The translations under genes were made by a program, and so were the position numbers. 64,000 bases of DNA from Avedoeria sp964651245 (GTDB lineage Bacteria > Chloroflexota > Anaerolineae > Epilineales > Epilineaceae): assembly GCA_964651245.1 (NCBI GenBank), contig CAZYVI010000012.1, positions 84,024-148,023 on the forward strand, read 5' to 3'. Below the pieces are notes generated by a model. It did no database searches and was not told the DNA's origin. It saw nothing but the letters and a program-made list of their open reading frames with translations. Shown in pieces: positions 18,126 through 25,800 of the stretch (position 1 is the first letter of the stretch; each line of letters starts with the position of its first letter).

Positions 18126-18788
18126 CTAGGTGGTGGCGCCGTTCAGGCCGACCAGCGCCGGCCCGCGCGTCGGCGCCGGCAAGCCCTCGGGACCGGGCAG
18201 CACCTCGTCGATCAGGCCGTACTCGACCGCCTCCTGGGCCAGCAGGAACCGATCGCGCTCGAAGTCGCTGGCCACCTGCTCGACGGTCTGGCCGCTGTGG
18301 TGCGAGATGATCTGCTGGATGCGGTAGTTGAGCCGCAGCAGCTCGCGGGCCTGGATCTCGACGTCCTGGGCGTAGCCGCGGCTGCCGCCGCCGGCCGGGT
18401 GCATGTGGATCGTGGCGTTCGGCAGCGCCACCCGCTTGCCCTTGGCGCCGGCCGCCAGCAGCACCGTCGCCATCGAGGCGGTGGTGCCGATGGCGTAGGT
18501 GCGGACGTCGGCGCGGATGAGCTGCATCGTGTCGTAGATCGCCAGCCCGGCGTAGACGATGCCGCCGGGCGAGTTGATGTAGAAGTGGATGTCCTTGTTG
18601 GGATCCTCGCGGTCGAGGAACAGCAGCTGGGCGACGATGACGTTGGCCACCTGGTCGTCGACCGGGGTGCCCAGGAAGACGATCCGCTGGCTGAGCAGCA
18701 GGCTGTAGATGTCGAAGGCGCGTTCGCCGCGGCCGGTCTGCTCGATGACCATCGGGATCACCGATCGCGGTCGCTCGATCTCGTGCAT
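18126..18788 (-). CDS. clpP: ClpP, ATP-dependent Clp protease proteolytic subunit
   Basis: This is a 220-residue serine protease of the ClpP family. The catalytic triad by alignment is S105 (GTTASMATVL), H130 (ATIHMHPAGG) and D179 (FERDRFLLAQ). Other family hallmarks are YINSPGGIVYAGLAIYDTM and the C-terminal EAVEYGLIDEVL. Two conserved places differ from the common E. coli form: the residues before the nucleophile are T-T-A instead of Q-A-A, and the segment after the catalytic histidine is PAGG instead of QPLGG. The triad itself is intact, so activity is expected. It sits between tig (61-bp gap) and clpX (12-bp gap). Confidence 0.97.
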   Translation of the reverse strand: MHEIERPRSVIPMVIEQTGRGERAFDIYSLLLSQRIVFLGTPVDDQVANVIVAQLLFLDREDPNKDIHFYINSPGGIVYAGLAIYDTMQLIRADVRTYAIGTTASMATVLLAAGAKGKRVALPNATIHMHPAGGGSRGYAQDVEIQARELLRLNYRIQQIISHHSGQTVEQVASDFERDRFLLAQEAVEYGLIDEVLPGPEGLPAPTRGPALVGLNGATT

Positions 18789-18849
18789 GGGGGTGCTCCT
18801 CTTGCGGTGGCGCGGGGGTCGGCGGGCCGCCCGCGGCGGCCCCGGGGGA

Positions 18850-20229
18850 CTACGGCTGGGTTTCGATGCCGGCCGCCGACGCGGCGAGCGGGGGCGACGC
18901 GACGGCGGCCGGCGCGCCGTCGCCGTCGGCCTGGCCGCGGGTGATCGCCAGGAGGCGGGCGACGGCGCGGCTCGACAGGATCCGCGAGCCGAACGACGAC
19001 CGCATGTCGTCGACCGAGGGCATCGCCTCGCGCCGCCGGCCGCGGCCCGGGCGCATCACGCTGGCCAGGCGGCCGAACGAGCGCACCTCGTCGTCGATCT
19101 CCGATGCCTTGACGCGGATTCCTTCGGCGACGCAGAACTCGGACAGCACCAGCTGGCGGCGCAGGCGCGTGGCCGCGTCGCGCTCGATCTGGGCATAGAG
19201 GGCGTCGACGCCCTCGGGCTGGATCGACAGCCAGTGCTCGAACTCGAAGCCGTGCCGCTCGACCTTGGCCTTGAGGTCGTGCACCGCCCGGTGGATCTCG
19301 GCCTCCAGCAGCTGCGGCGGGTAGGCGACCTCGGCGCCGGCCACCAGGGCGTCGATGGCCGCCTCGGCCTCGGCGTCCTGGACGGCCAGGTTCGCCCGCG
19401 ACTCGAGCTGCTCGCGCACGCGCTGCCGCAGCTCGGCCACGCTGTCGACGTCGGCCATCGACGCGGCCAGCGTGTCGTCGAGGGCCGGCGGCTGGAGCTC
19501 GGCGACGCGCACGAGGGTCGCCTCGAACGCCACCGGCTGGTCCTGCAACGCGGCGTCGGGCCAGAACGCGGGATAGGTGACCGTGAAGGCGTGCGGCGCC
19601 GCCACCGTCGCGCCGACCAGGCCGTCGATCACGGCCGGCGGCAGCCGCTCGGCGTCCCAGCGCTCGGGGTCGAGCACCACCGTCAGGCCGGCCGCCTCGA
19701 ACACGACGTCGTCGCCGTGGCGACCGGTGAGCGCCAGCGACACGACGTCGCCGCGGGCGGCCGGCCGATCGACGTCGGCCAGGACCGCCATCTCGTTGCG
19801 CCAGCCTTCGATCAGCGCGTCGACGGCGGCCTCGTCGACCGCGGCGGGGGCGATCGGCGGGACGCGCAGCGCGCGGTAGTCGCCCAGCGTCACCGCCGGC
19901 CGGAGCGGGAGGGTCACCTCGATCGTGAACGGATCGCGCTGCGTCACGCTGGCGCGGCCCTGGACCCGGCCGTCGAGCTCGGCGGCCGGGGCATGCTGGC
20001 GGACGGCCCGTGCCGCCAACCGCTCGACGGCCTCGGTCTCGAGCGCCTCGGCGCCGATGACCGCCTCGACGCGCTCGAGCGGCGCCGTGCCCGGCCGGTA
20101 GCCCGGCACCTGCGCCCGCTTGCCCAGCGCCTTGACGATGTCGCGCTTGACCTGGGTCAACTCGTCGCCGCGGACCACGATCGTCAGCTTGAGCTGGCGG
20201 TCGGCGAGCGGCTCGGTGGTGACGTCCAA
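18850..20229 (-). CDS. tig: Trigger factor, ribosome-associated chaperone
   Basis: This is a 459-residue protein. The N-terminal ribosome-binding domain carries the signature QVPGYRPGTAPLERVEAVIG (usual form GFRxGxxP). It is followed by a middle PPIase-like domain (RGDVVSLALTG; LVGATVAAPHAFTVTYPAFW) and a helical C-terminal chaperone domain (about 250-430). The start is TTG at 20229, read with a perfect AGGAGG five bases upstream; a start further upstream would run into the tRNA-Leu gene. It is the first gene of tig-clpP-clpX and probably shares transcription with the tRNA just upstream. Confidence 0.95.
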   Translation of the reverse strand: MDVTTEPLADRQLKLTIVVRGDELTQVKRDIVKALGKRAQVPGYRPGTAPLERVEAVIGAEALETEAVERLAARAVRQHAPAAELDGRVQGRASVTQRDPFTIEVTLPLRPAVTLGDYRALRVPPIAPAAVDEAAVDALIEGWRNEMAVLADVDRPAARGDVVSLALTGRHGDDVVFEAAGLTVVLDPERWDAERLPPAVIDGLVGATVAAPHAFTVTYPAFWPDAALQDQPVAFEATLVRVAELQPPALDDTLAASMADVDSVAELRQRVREQLESRANLAVQDAEAEAAIDALVAGAEVAYPPQLLEAEIHRAVHDLKAKVERHGFEFEHWLSIQPEGVDALYAQIERDAATRLRRQLVLSEFCVAEGIRVKASEIDDEVRSFGRLASVMRPGRGRRREAMPSVDDMRSSFGSRILSSRAVARLLAITRGQADGDGAPAAVASPPLAASAAGIETQP

Positions 20230-20290
20230 CGGGTCCTCCTGCGCACGGCCGGCGCTGACGGGATCGGGGCGGGCGGTCGGAGCGAGCGAT

Positions 20291-20372
20291 TGGGGAAGGG
20301 GAGACTCGAACTCCCACGGGTCACCCCACATGCTCCTAAGGCATGCGCGTCTGCCAATTCCGCCACTCCCCC
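20291..20372 (-). tRNA. tRNA-Leu (anticodon UAG)
   Basis: The minus strand gives GGGGGAG at the 5' end (20366-20372) pairing with CTTCCCC at the 3' end, discriminator A. The anticodon stem CATGC/GCATG encloses loop CTTAGGA, anticodon TAG. A long variable arm (GTGGGGTGACCCGT) and a T-arm GGGAGTTCGAGTCTCCC follow, as expected for a class II tRNA of 82 nt. CCA is not encoded. Confidence 0.95.
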
Positions 20373-20384
20373 GCGCCGCGGCCG

Positions 20385-20390
20385 ATTATA
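20385..20390 (-). promoter_or_regulatory. -10 element upstream of tRNA-Leu
   Basis: Perfect TATAAT on the minus strand, 12 nt before the tRNA 5' end. No good -35 hexamer at 16-18 nt (TATCCC at 17). Probable promoter of tRNA-Leu, possibly reading on into tig. Confidence 0.5.
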
Positions 20391-20476
20391 GCCGGCGCGC
20401 CGGGCCGGGGATAGGCGATCGGCGCAGCGCGGCGCGGTTCTAGCGCGCCGCTAACGCGCCGTCTGGACCGGCGCGG

Positions 20477-20767
20477 CTAGCGCACGGGCCGGACCGCCCA
20501 GTACTCCTCGGGCGGCCAGGCGTGGTTCGAGCAGGCGGCGCGGAGGTAGTCCTGGCGGTAGCGTCGGATCTCGTCCTGAACGCTGGCCGGGTCGAGCAGC
20601 GCGTGGTCGGCGATCGCCCGGATCGGCAGCCCGCACACCGGGCAGATGATCACCTCGTCCAGCGGCTTCCGCCAGGCCGGGTTGCGCTCCTGCCAGGCGC
20701 GCTGCGCCGGCGTCAGGCCGGTGCTCTCCTGGTAGAAGACGATGGCCACGGTGTCGTTGCGGGTCAT
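20477..20767 (-). CDS. Small zinc-ribbon-like protein of unknown function
   Basis: This is a 96-residue protein, MTRNDTVAIVFYQESTGLTP to the C-terminus WPPEEYWAVRPVR. A CPVCGLPI knuckle at about 42-49 and a later C-S-N-H could together bind one zinc ion, but only one clear CxxC pair is present. Aromatic residues are frequent. I do not recognise the family. It is a stand-alone gene between tRNA-Leu and a divergently placed lipoprotein/glycosylase pair, and nothing in the context indicates its role. Confidence 0.6.
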   Translation of the reverse strand: MTRNDTVAIVFYQESTGLTPAQRAWQERNPAWRKPLDEVIICPVCGLPIRAIADHALLDPASVQDEIRRYRQDYLRAACSNHAWPPEEYWAVRPVR

Positions 20768-20852
20768 GGGCCTCGCGCTGCTGGGCGGGGGACGGCGCCG
20801 CCATTCTAGCATGCGGCCGGACGCCCGACCCCGACCGGCCGCCGGCCCGCGG

Positions 20853-21503
20853 CTACGGCGCGCCCGTCGCGGTGGGCGCCGCCGCGTCGCCGGCGCCGGC
20901 GCCGGTCCCGTCGCCCGCCGCGTCGTCCGCGCCGTCGCCCGCCGCCGGCGTCGCCGCGCCCGCGGCGCGCGGCGCCTCGACGATCACCGTCCAGTCCGCG
21001 TCGTCGCTCGAGCCGCTCAGCAGCAGCGTCGCCGAGCGCTTGAGCCCCTCGTCGGCGAAGCGCTCGGAGCGATCGGTGGTGTGGAGGAAGGTGTACGTCC
21101 CGTCCTCTTCGCGCTCGAGGCCCCAGCCGAAGGCGCGCATCTGCTCGGTGTACCACGCCACGACCTTGTCCTCGTCGAAGCCGTCCATCGCGTACTCGGC
21201 CGCGGCGTCGAGGGTATCGGTGGCGGGCGCGAACGCGACGCGCCGCGCGCCGATCGGCATCGGGACGTCGGGGAGGTCGGCGTCGGGCACGGCGAACCAC
21301 GGGTCGGCCGCCGGGTCGACGGTCGGCGTCGCGGTCGGCAGCTGTCGGGCGACCACGGTGGGGGTGACGACGAGCTGCGCCACGGCGGCCTCGGTGGCGT
21401 CGCCGGGCGCCTCGGCGGGCGCGCCGCCGCCGCACGCGGCCAGCGGGAGCGCGAGGCCGAGGGCGGTGGCGGCGGTGAACACGGCGGTCAGTCGGCGCGG
21501 CAT
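20853..21503 (-). CDS. Predicted lipoprotein
   Basis: This is a 216-residue protein with signal peptide MPRRLTAVFTAATALGLALP and lipobox LAAC followed by GGG, so it should be lipidated at Cys24 and processed by the LspA encoded further along the window. After a Thr/Pro-rich spacer, the folded part (about 65-180) includes VPMPIGARRVAFAPATDTLD, YAMDGFDEDKVVAWYTEQMR and TYTFLHTTDRSERFADEGLK, which look like a small alpha/beta domain. The tail is Ala/Gly/Asp-rich. The start at 21503 has GAGG nine bases upstream. Function unknown. Confidence 0.7.
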   Translation of the reverse strand: MPRRLTAVFTAATALGLALPLAACGGGAPAEAPGDATEAAVAQLVVTPTVVARQLPTATPTVDPAADPWFAVPDADLPDVPMPIGARRVAFAPATDTLDAAAEYAMDGFDEDKVVAWYTEQMRAFGWGLEREEDGTYTFLHTTDRSERFADEGLKRSATLLLSGSSDDADWTVIVEAPRAAGAATPAAGDGADDAAGDGTGAGAGDAAAPTATGAP

Positions 21504-21644
21504 GGCGGGTCCTCGCTGCGGGTTGGCTCGAACGCGGTCGCCCCACACAGGGCGCGCGGGCCGTCGGGCGGCCGCGGGCGACGGCCGATGATACAACAGC
21601 CGTATCGACAGCGCCCGCGGCGCGGCCCGCGCTACGATTCCGGG

Positions 21645-22346
21645 GTGGCGATCGATCCCTACGTCCCGGCCGCGGCGCTCGACCGGTCGTTCTTCGCCCG
21701 CGACGCCGCCGCGGTGGCCCGCGACCTCCTCGGCGCCACGCTGGCGGTGGCGGGCGACGGCGGCGTTCGCCGCGTCCGGCTCGTCGAGACCGAGGCCTAC
21801 GTGGGAGCCCACGACCGCGCCTGCCATGCCTCGCGCGGCCGGACGGCGCGCACGGCGGTGATGTTCGGGCCGGCGGGGCACCTCTACGTCTATCTCGTCT
21901 ACGGCCTGCACGACCTGGTGAACGTCGTCACCGGCGCCGAGGGCGATCCGCAAGCCGTGCTGTTGCGCGCGGCCGAGGTCGTCGCCGCCGACGAGACGCG
22001 CCTCGCGGCCGCGGGCGCCGCCGCGCGCGGCTCCGTCGGCGGGGGTGTCGCGATGGGCGCCGCGGGCGCCGATCCGTTCCCGTGCCGCGGCCCGGGCCGT
22101 CTGACGCGCTACCTCGGCCTGTCGCGCGCCGACGACGGCGTCGACGTCTGCGCCGTCGGGGGCCGCGGCGTGGCGGCCCGCTGCTGGTTCGAGGCCGGTC
22201 CGCCGCCGGCCGCCGTCGCCGTGACGGCGCGCATCGGCGTGGCGTACGCCGGCGACTGGGCGGCGGCGCCGCTGCGCTTCTTCGACCCGTCCAGCCGGGC
22301 GGTGAGCGGCCCGCGCGCCGCTAACGCGGCTCCAGCACGCCGCTAG
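21645..22346 (+). CDS. mpg: 3-methyladenine DNA glycosylase (AAG/MPG family)
   Basis: This is a 233-residue base-excision repair enzyme that removes alkylated or deaminated purines by flipping the base and cutting the N-glycosidic bond. Family signatures: ARDLLGATL near the N-terminus, VRLVETEAYVGAHDRACHAS with the catalytic glutamate, GPAGHLYVYLVYGLHDLVNV with the intercalating tyrosine region, AVLLRAAE and GPGRLTRYLGLS. The start is GTG at 21645. A TACGAT hexamer ends six bases upstream, so the mRNA may be leaderless. It is divergent from the lipoprotein gene. Confidence 0.93.
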   Translation: MAIDPYVPAAALDRSFFARDAAAVARDLLGATLAVAGDGGVRRVRLVETEAYVGAHDRACHASRGRTARTAVMFGPAGHLYVYLVYGLHDLVNVVTGAEGDPQAVLLRAAEVVAADETRLAAAGAAARGSVGGGVAMGAAGADPFPCRGPGRLTRYLGLSRADDGVDVCAVGGRGVAARCWFEAGPPPAAVAVTARIGVAYAGDWAAAPLRFFDPSSRAVSGPRAANAAPARR

Positions 22347-22397
22347 CGGATCTCTAACACGGTCGACATAACCTCTGAGCCAACGTCCGATGGCGAT

Positions 22398-22420
22398 GCG
22401 CTCCGAACCGGTCGGAGCGC
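22398..22420 (+). promoter_or_regulatory. Stem-loop in the hsp20 leader
   Basis: GCGCTCCGA (22398-22406) pairs perfectly with TCGGAGCGC (22412-22420) around ACCGG. It ends 11 nt before the AGGAGG of hsp20. It could be an operator or an RNA element for heat-shock control. It is not a CIRCE box. Confidence 0.35.
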
Positions 22421-22443
22421 CCGACGCGAGCAGGAGGAACACG

Positions 22444-22908
22444 ATGCCCACCAAGCTGGTCCGCCGCACCTGGGGTCCCGCCGCCGACTTCGTGCCCGAG
22501 ATGCTGTCGCTGCGGCAGGCGATGGACCGCCTCGTCGACGACAGCCTCGTCCGCTGGCCCGCCGCCGCGGCGCGCGGCGCGTCGGCCCTGACGCCGGCCG
22601 TCGACGCCTGGGAGGAGGGCGACACCGTCGTCGTCGAGCTGGCGATGCCGGGCGTGGCGCCCGATGCGTTCGACGTCACGATCGAGCGCGACACGCTCGT
22701 CGTCACCGGCGAGGTCGCGCCGCGCGAGGAGGGCAAGACCTGGTTGATCCAGGAGCGCCCGCGCGGCCGCTTCGAGCGCCGCTTCGACCTCAGCGTGCCG
22801 CTGGACGTCGACAAGATCGAGGCCCGCTACGCCGACGGCGTGCTCCGGCTCGTCCTGCCCAAGGCCGAATCGGTCAAGCCGCGCAAGATCGAAGTCCACC
22901 GCAACTAG
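22444..22908 (+). CDS. Hsp20/alpha-crystallin small heat-shock protein
   Basis: This 154-residue ATP-independent holdase binds unfolding proteins. The N-terminal arm contains FVPEMLSLRQAMDRLVDDSL. The alpha-crystallin domain (about 58-150) includes PAVDAWEEGDTVVVELAMPG, DAFDVTIERDTLVVTGEV, GRFERRFDLSVPLDVDKIEA and GVLRLVLPKAE. It ends KPRKIEVHRN. The ATG at 22444 has AGGAGG at ideal spacing. It converges with the response-regulator gene, and the interval carries palindromic repeats. Together with DnaJ at 25801 and ClpXP/trigger factor it gives this region a protein-quality-control flavour. Confidence 0.95.
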   Translation: MPTKLVRRTWGPAADFVPEMLSLRQAMDRLVDDSLVRWPAAAARGASALTPAVDAWEEGDTVVVELAMPGVAPDAFDVTIERDTLVVTGEVAPREEGKTWLIQERPRGRFERRFDLSVPLDVDKIEARYADGVLRLVLPKAESVKPRKIEVHRN

Positions 22909-22974
22909 CGGTGCGGTCGCCGCACGGCGGCGGTGAACGCTCGCCGTCCATCCAGGGCCATACGTGGGCGATCG

Positions 22975-23002
22975 GTAGGGGCACGGCATGCCGTGCCCCT
23001 AC
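22975..23002. repeat. 28-bp perfect palindrome (dispersed repeat)
   Basis: GTAGGGGCACGGCA and its exact reverse complement form a 28-bp palindrome in the 215-bp interval between convergent genes (hsp20 and the response regulator). A degenerate copy follows 50 bp later. It may serve as a bidirectional hairpin terminator or be a REP-like dispersed element. No T-run is present. Confidence 0.75.
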
Positions 23003-23051
23003 ATTGCGTCCGGACGCCATTCGCCCGTGACGATGCCGGTCGCGCCGGTTG

Positions 23052-23071
23052 GGGCACGGCATACCGTGCCC
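23052..23071. repeat. Second, near-perfect copy of the GGGCACG palindrome
   Basis: GGGCACGGCATACCGTGCCC is palindromic except at the central base pair and matches the core of the copy at 22975-23002. It lies in the same intergenic region; the rest of that interval (23003-23123) shows no gene. Confidence 0.65.
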
Positions 23072-23123
23072 TGCGGCCGTCGGCCGGACCGCGTCGACGT
23101 GCCGGCCGCCCGGTCGACGCCGG

Positions 23124-23861
23124 CTAGTCCAGCCCCGCCGGGACGTCCTTCTTGGCCTCGAAGTCGACGAAGCGGTAGCCCATGCCGCGCTCGGTCAGGA
23201 TGTAGCGGGGGTGGGCGGGGTCGGGCTCGATCTTCTGGCGCAGGTAGGTGATGTACAGCCGGACGTAGTTGTCCTGGTCGACGTACTCCGGGCCCCAGAC
23301 GTGGGAGAGGATGACGGCGTGCGTCTGCAGCCAGCCGGCGTGCTTGACGAGGTGGTAGAGCAGCCGCCACTCCGTCGGCCGCAGCTTGACGCGCTGGCCA
23401 CCGCGGATCACCTCGCGCTGGGCGAAGTCGAGTTGCAGGTCGTCGTCGACGACGACGAGGCGGTTGTCGCGCGGCGTCTGGACCCGCCGCAGCACCGCCC
23501 GGGCCCGGCTGACGAGCTCGCTGGGCGAGAACGGCTTGGCCACGTAGTCGTCGGCGCCCAGGTCGAGGCCGCGGATGCGGTCGGACTCGTCGGCCTGGAC
23601 GGTGAGCATGATCACCGGCACGTCGGAGATCGCCCGCAGCGCCTTGAGCGTCTCGAAGCCGTCCATGCCCGGCATGTTGACGTCGAGGATCACGAGGTCC
23701 GGCAGCGTCTCGCGGACCTTCTGGAGGCAGCTGGCGCCGTCGCGCGCCTCGACGACGCGGGCGCCCTTCATCTCGAAGTTCACCCGCACGAACTGGATGA
23801 TGCGCGGCTCGTCGTCGCACACCAGCACCAGTCGATCGCGCAGCAGCGCCGGCTCGCTCAT
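23124..23861 (-). CDS. OmpR/PhoB-family response regulator
   Basis: This is a 245-residue protein. The receiver domain (about 10-125) has acidic pocket D16-D17, phosphoacceptor D60 in LVILDVNMPGMDG, T87 and K109 (DDYVAKPF). The winged-helix DNA-binding domain (about 140-235) has the signature LRPTEWRLLYHLVKHAGWLQ, HVWGPEYVDQDNYVRLYITY and LTERGMGYRFV, closest to KdpE/PhoB-like regulators. Its start overlaps the stop of the upstream kinase gene by four bases, so the pair is co-translated. Target genes are not evident. Confidence 0.95.
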   Translation of the reverse strand: MSEPALLRDRLVLVCDDEPRIIQFVRVNFEMKGARVVEARDGASCLQKVRETLPDLVILDVNMPGMDGFETLKALRAISDVPVIMLTVQADESDRIRGLDLGADDYVAKPFSPSELVSRARAVLRRVQTPRDNRLVVVDDDLQLDFAQREVIRGGQRVKLRPTEWRLLYHLVKHAGWLQTHAVILSHVWGPEYVDQDNYVRLYITYLRQKIEPDPAHPRYILTERGMGYRFVDFEAKKDVPAGLD

Positions 23862-25729
23862 CGGGGACCCTCCGTCGGGCCACGCGCATCGGACGCCTCG
23901 CCGTCCGCGCCGCCGCGCGGCAGCCGCACCGTGAACGTGCTGCCCTCGCCCGGCGCGCTCTCGACGTCGATGCGCCCGCCGTGCGCGGCGACGATGGCGC
24001 GGCTCATGTAGAGCCCGAGGCCGGTGCCCTCGGCGCCGACGTCGGGGCGGGCGCGGTAGAAGCGCCCGAACAGCTGGGCCTGGTCCGCCGGCGCGATGCC
24101 GATGCCGCGGTCGATGACCTGGAGCACGACGCCGCCCGCCGTGCCGTCGTCGGTCAGCACGACCTGGATCGGGCTGTCGGGCGCCGAGTACTTCACCGCG
24201 TTGGACAGCAGGTTGTCGACCACCTCGCGCAAGCGCACCGGGTCGCCCGAGATCGGCCCGACGTCGGCCAGGTCGGCCCGCCAGCGCCGGTCGGGGTGGA
24301 CCCGCCGGAACGCGGCCACCGACCGCTCCAGCAGCGCGGCCAGGTCGACGGCGTGGCGGTCGAGCGGCAGCGCGCCGGCGTGGAGCCGCGCCGCCAGCAG
24401 CAGCTGGTCGACCATCCGCGTGAGGTGGTCGGCTTCGTCGAGGATGACGCCGACCGCCTCGGCCCGGAAGGCGTCGTCGCCGGCCATCTCGGGCTGGCCC
24501 AGCGTCTCGGCGAAGCCGCGGATGAGCGCCAGCGGCGTCTTGAGCTCGTGGGACAGCCCGGCCAGGAACGTCGACTTGGCGTTCTCGGCCTCGCGCAGCG
24601 CCGTGACGTCGACGATGTTGACGACGAAGCCGCCGCTCGCCGCTCCGTCGGGCGGCGCGCTGTCCGCGGCCCCGGCGCCGCCGTCGCCCGCCGCGTCGAC
24701 CTCGCCCACGGCCTCGCCCTCCGCGGCCAGCCCGGTGACCGCGACCTGGACCCAGCGCCGTCGGGCCCCGTCCGCCAGCCAGCCCGCCAGCGGCTCCGCG
24801 CCGCCGACGGCCCCGTCGCCGGCGGCCGCCGCGCCGTCGCCGCCCGCGCTCGGCAGCGCGAAGTCGACGGCGCGGCCGTCGTCACCCTGCAGCGGCAGCG
24901 CCTCGGCCACCGCGCGGCCGCGCAGCCGCTCGCGCGGCGTGCCCAGCAACCGCTCGGCGGCCGCGTTCGCGCCGACGATCCGCCCGTCGGCGTCGAGCAG
25001 CAGGATGCCGGTCGGGCTGCCGTCGACGACGGTGGCCAGCTGCTGCTCGCGCGCCGCCAGGCGCCCGTGCAGCAGCGCGTTCTCGATCGCGATGGCGGCC
25101 TGGTCGGCGAACGCGCGCAGCACGGCCTCGTCGGCCGACGAGAAGACGGCCGCGCCGTGGCTGCGGAAGACGACGATCTGTCCGATCTCGTGTTCGCGCC
25201 GCCGGAGCGGCAACGTGACGACGTCGAGCGCCGCCTCGTCGGCGGCGACCGGTCGGATCGACACCAGCGCGCCCGCCGGCGGCGGCAGGGCCGGTCGCGT
25301 CAGGTCGGCCGCGGGCAGGGCCCGCGCCGCCGCGGCGGCCGCCGGCAGCGCGCCGCCGTCGAGCGCGCCCGCGTCGACGGCCGGGCCCGCGACCGCGTCG
25401 CCGCGGCGCCCGTCGCGCGCGGCGCCCGGCGGCGCCCAGGCGGGCCGGAGCGCGCTCTGGAGGTGCTCGACCAGCTTGGCCTCGAGGTGGTAGCTGGCCA
25501 CGATCCGCAGCGGCTCGTCGTCCGCCGTCGGCGGCGCGGCGGTGGTGGCGCGCGGCGCCCGGCCGTCGCCGCGGATGGCGATGGCGCCGGCGGCGCCGCC
25601 CGTCATCGTGACGGCCGTCTTGAGGACGAGCGCCATGACCTCGCGCGGCTCGAGCGCCTCGGTCATGGCGCGGGCGATGCCCAGCAGGTAGTCGCGCTGG
25701 CGGAGGGCGGGGTCGGCGGGGGCGTTCAT
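23858..25729 (-). CDS. GAF-PAS sensor histidine kinase
   Basis: This is a 623-residue soluble-type kinase with no membrane helix. It has an N-terminal GAF domain (about 15-235, interrupted by an Ala/Pro-rich insertion near 65-140), then a PAS domain (VVDGSPTGILLLDADGRIVG), then HisKA with H394 in FLAGLSHELKTPLALIRGFA and a HATPase domain (NLLSNAVKYSA; DRGIGIAP; GTGLGLYMSR). It should autophosphorylate H394 and pass phosphate to D60 of the regulator encoded next. The ATG at 25729 is chosen because the conserved helix ALRQRDYLLGIARAMTEALE follows; upstream sequence is intergenic. The input signal is unknown. Confidence 0.92.
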   Translation of the reverse strand: MNAPADPALRQRDYLLGIARAMTEALEPREVMALVLKTAVTMTGGAAGAIAIRGDGRAPRATTAAPPTADDEPLRIVASYHLEAKLVEHLQSALRPAWAPPGAARDGRRGDAVAGPAVDAGALDGGALPAAAAAARALPAADLTRPALPPPAGALVSIRPVAADEAALDVVTLPLRRREHEIGQIVVFRSHGAAVFSSADEAVLRAFADQAAIAIENALLHGRLAAREQQLATVVDGSPTGILLLDADGRIVGANAAAERLLGTPRERLRGRAVAEALPLQGDDGRAVDFALPSAGGDGAAAAGDGAVGGAEPLAGWLADGARRRWVQVAVTGLAAEGEAVGEVDAAGDGGAGAADSAPPDGAASGGFVVNIVDVTALREAENAKSTFLAGLSHELKTPLALIRGFAETLGQPEMAGDDAFRAEAVGVILDEADHLTRMVDQLLLAARLHAGALPLDRHAVDLAALLERSVAAFRRVHPDRRWRADLADVGPISGDPVRLREVVDNLLSNAVKYSAPDSPIQVVLTDDGTAGGVVLQVIDRGIGIAPADQAQLFGRFYRARPDVGAEGTGLGLYMSRAIVAAHGGRIDVESAPGEGSTFTVRLPRGGADGEASDARGPTEGPR

Positions 25730-25800
25730 GGCGCTGCGATTGTAGCCGCTGGCGCCGCGCTCCGACATCGATCTAACACGGCCCGGCTATCATCGCCGCC

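Noticed and set aside
20436..22346. CGCCGCTAACG-type repeats near 20448 and 22317
   Set aside because: Short, partly coding and without consistent spacing; not enough to call a repeat family.
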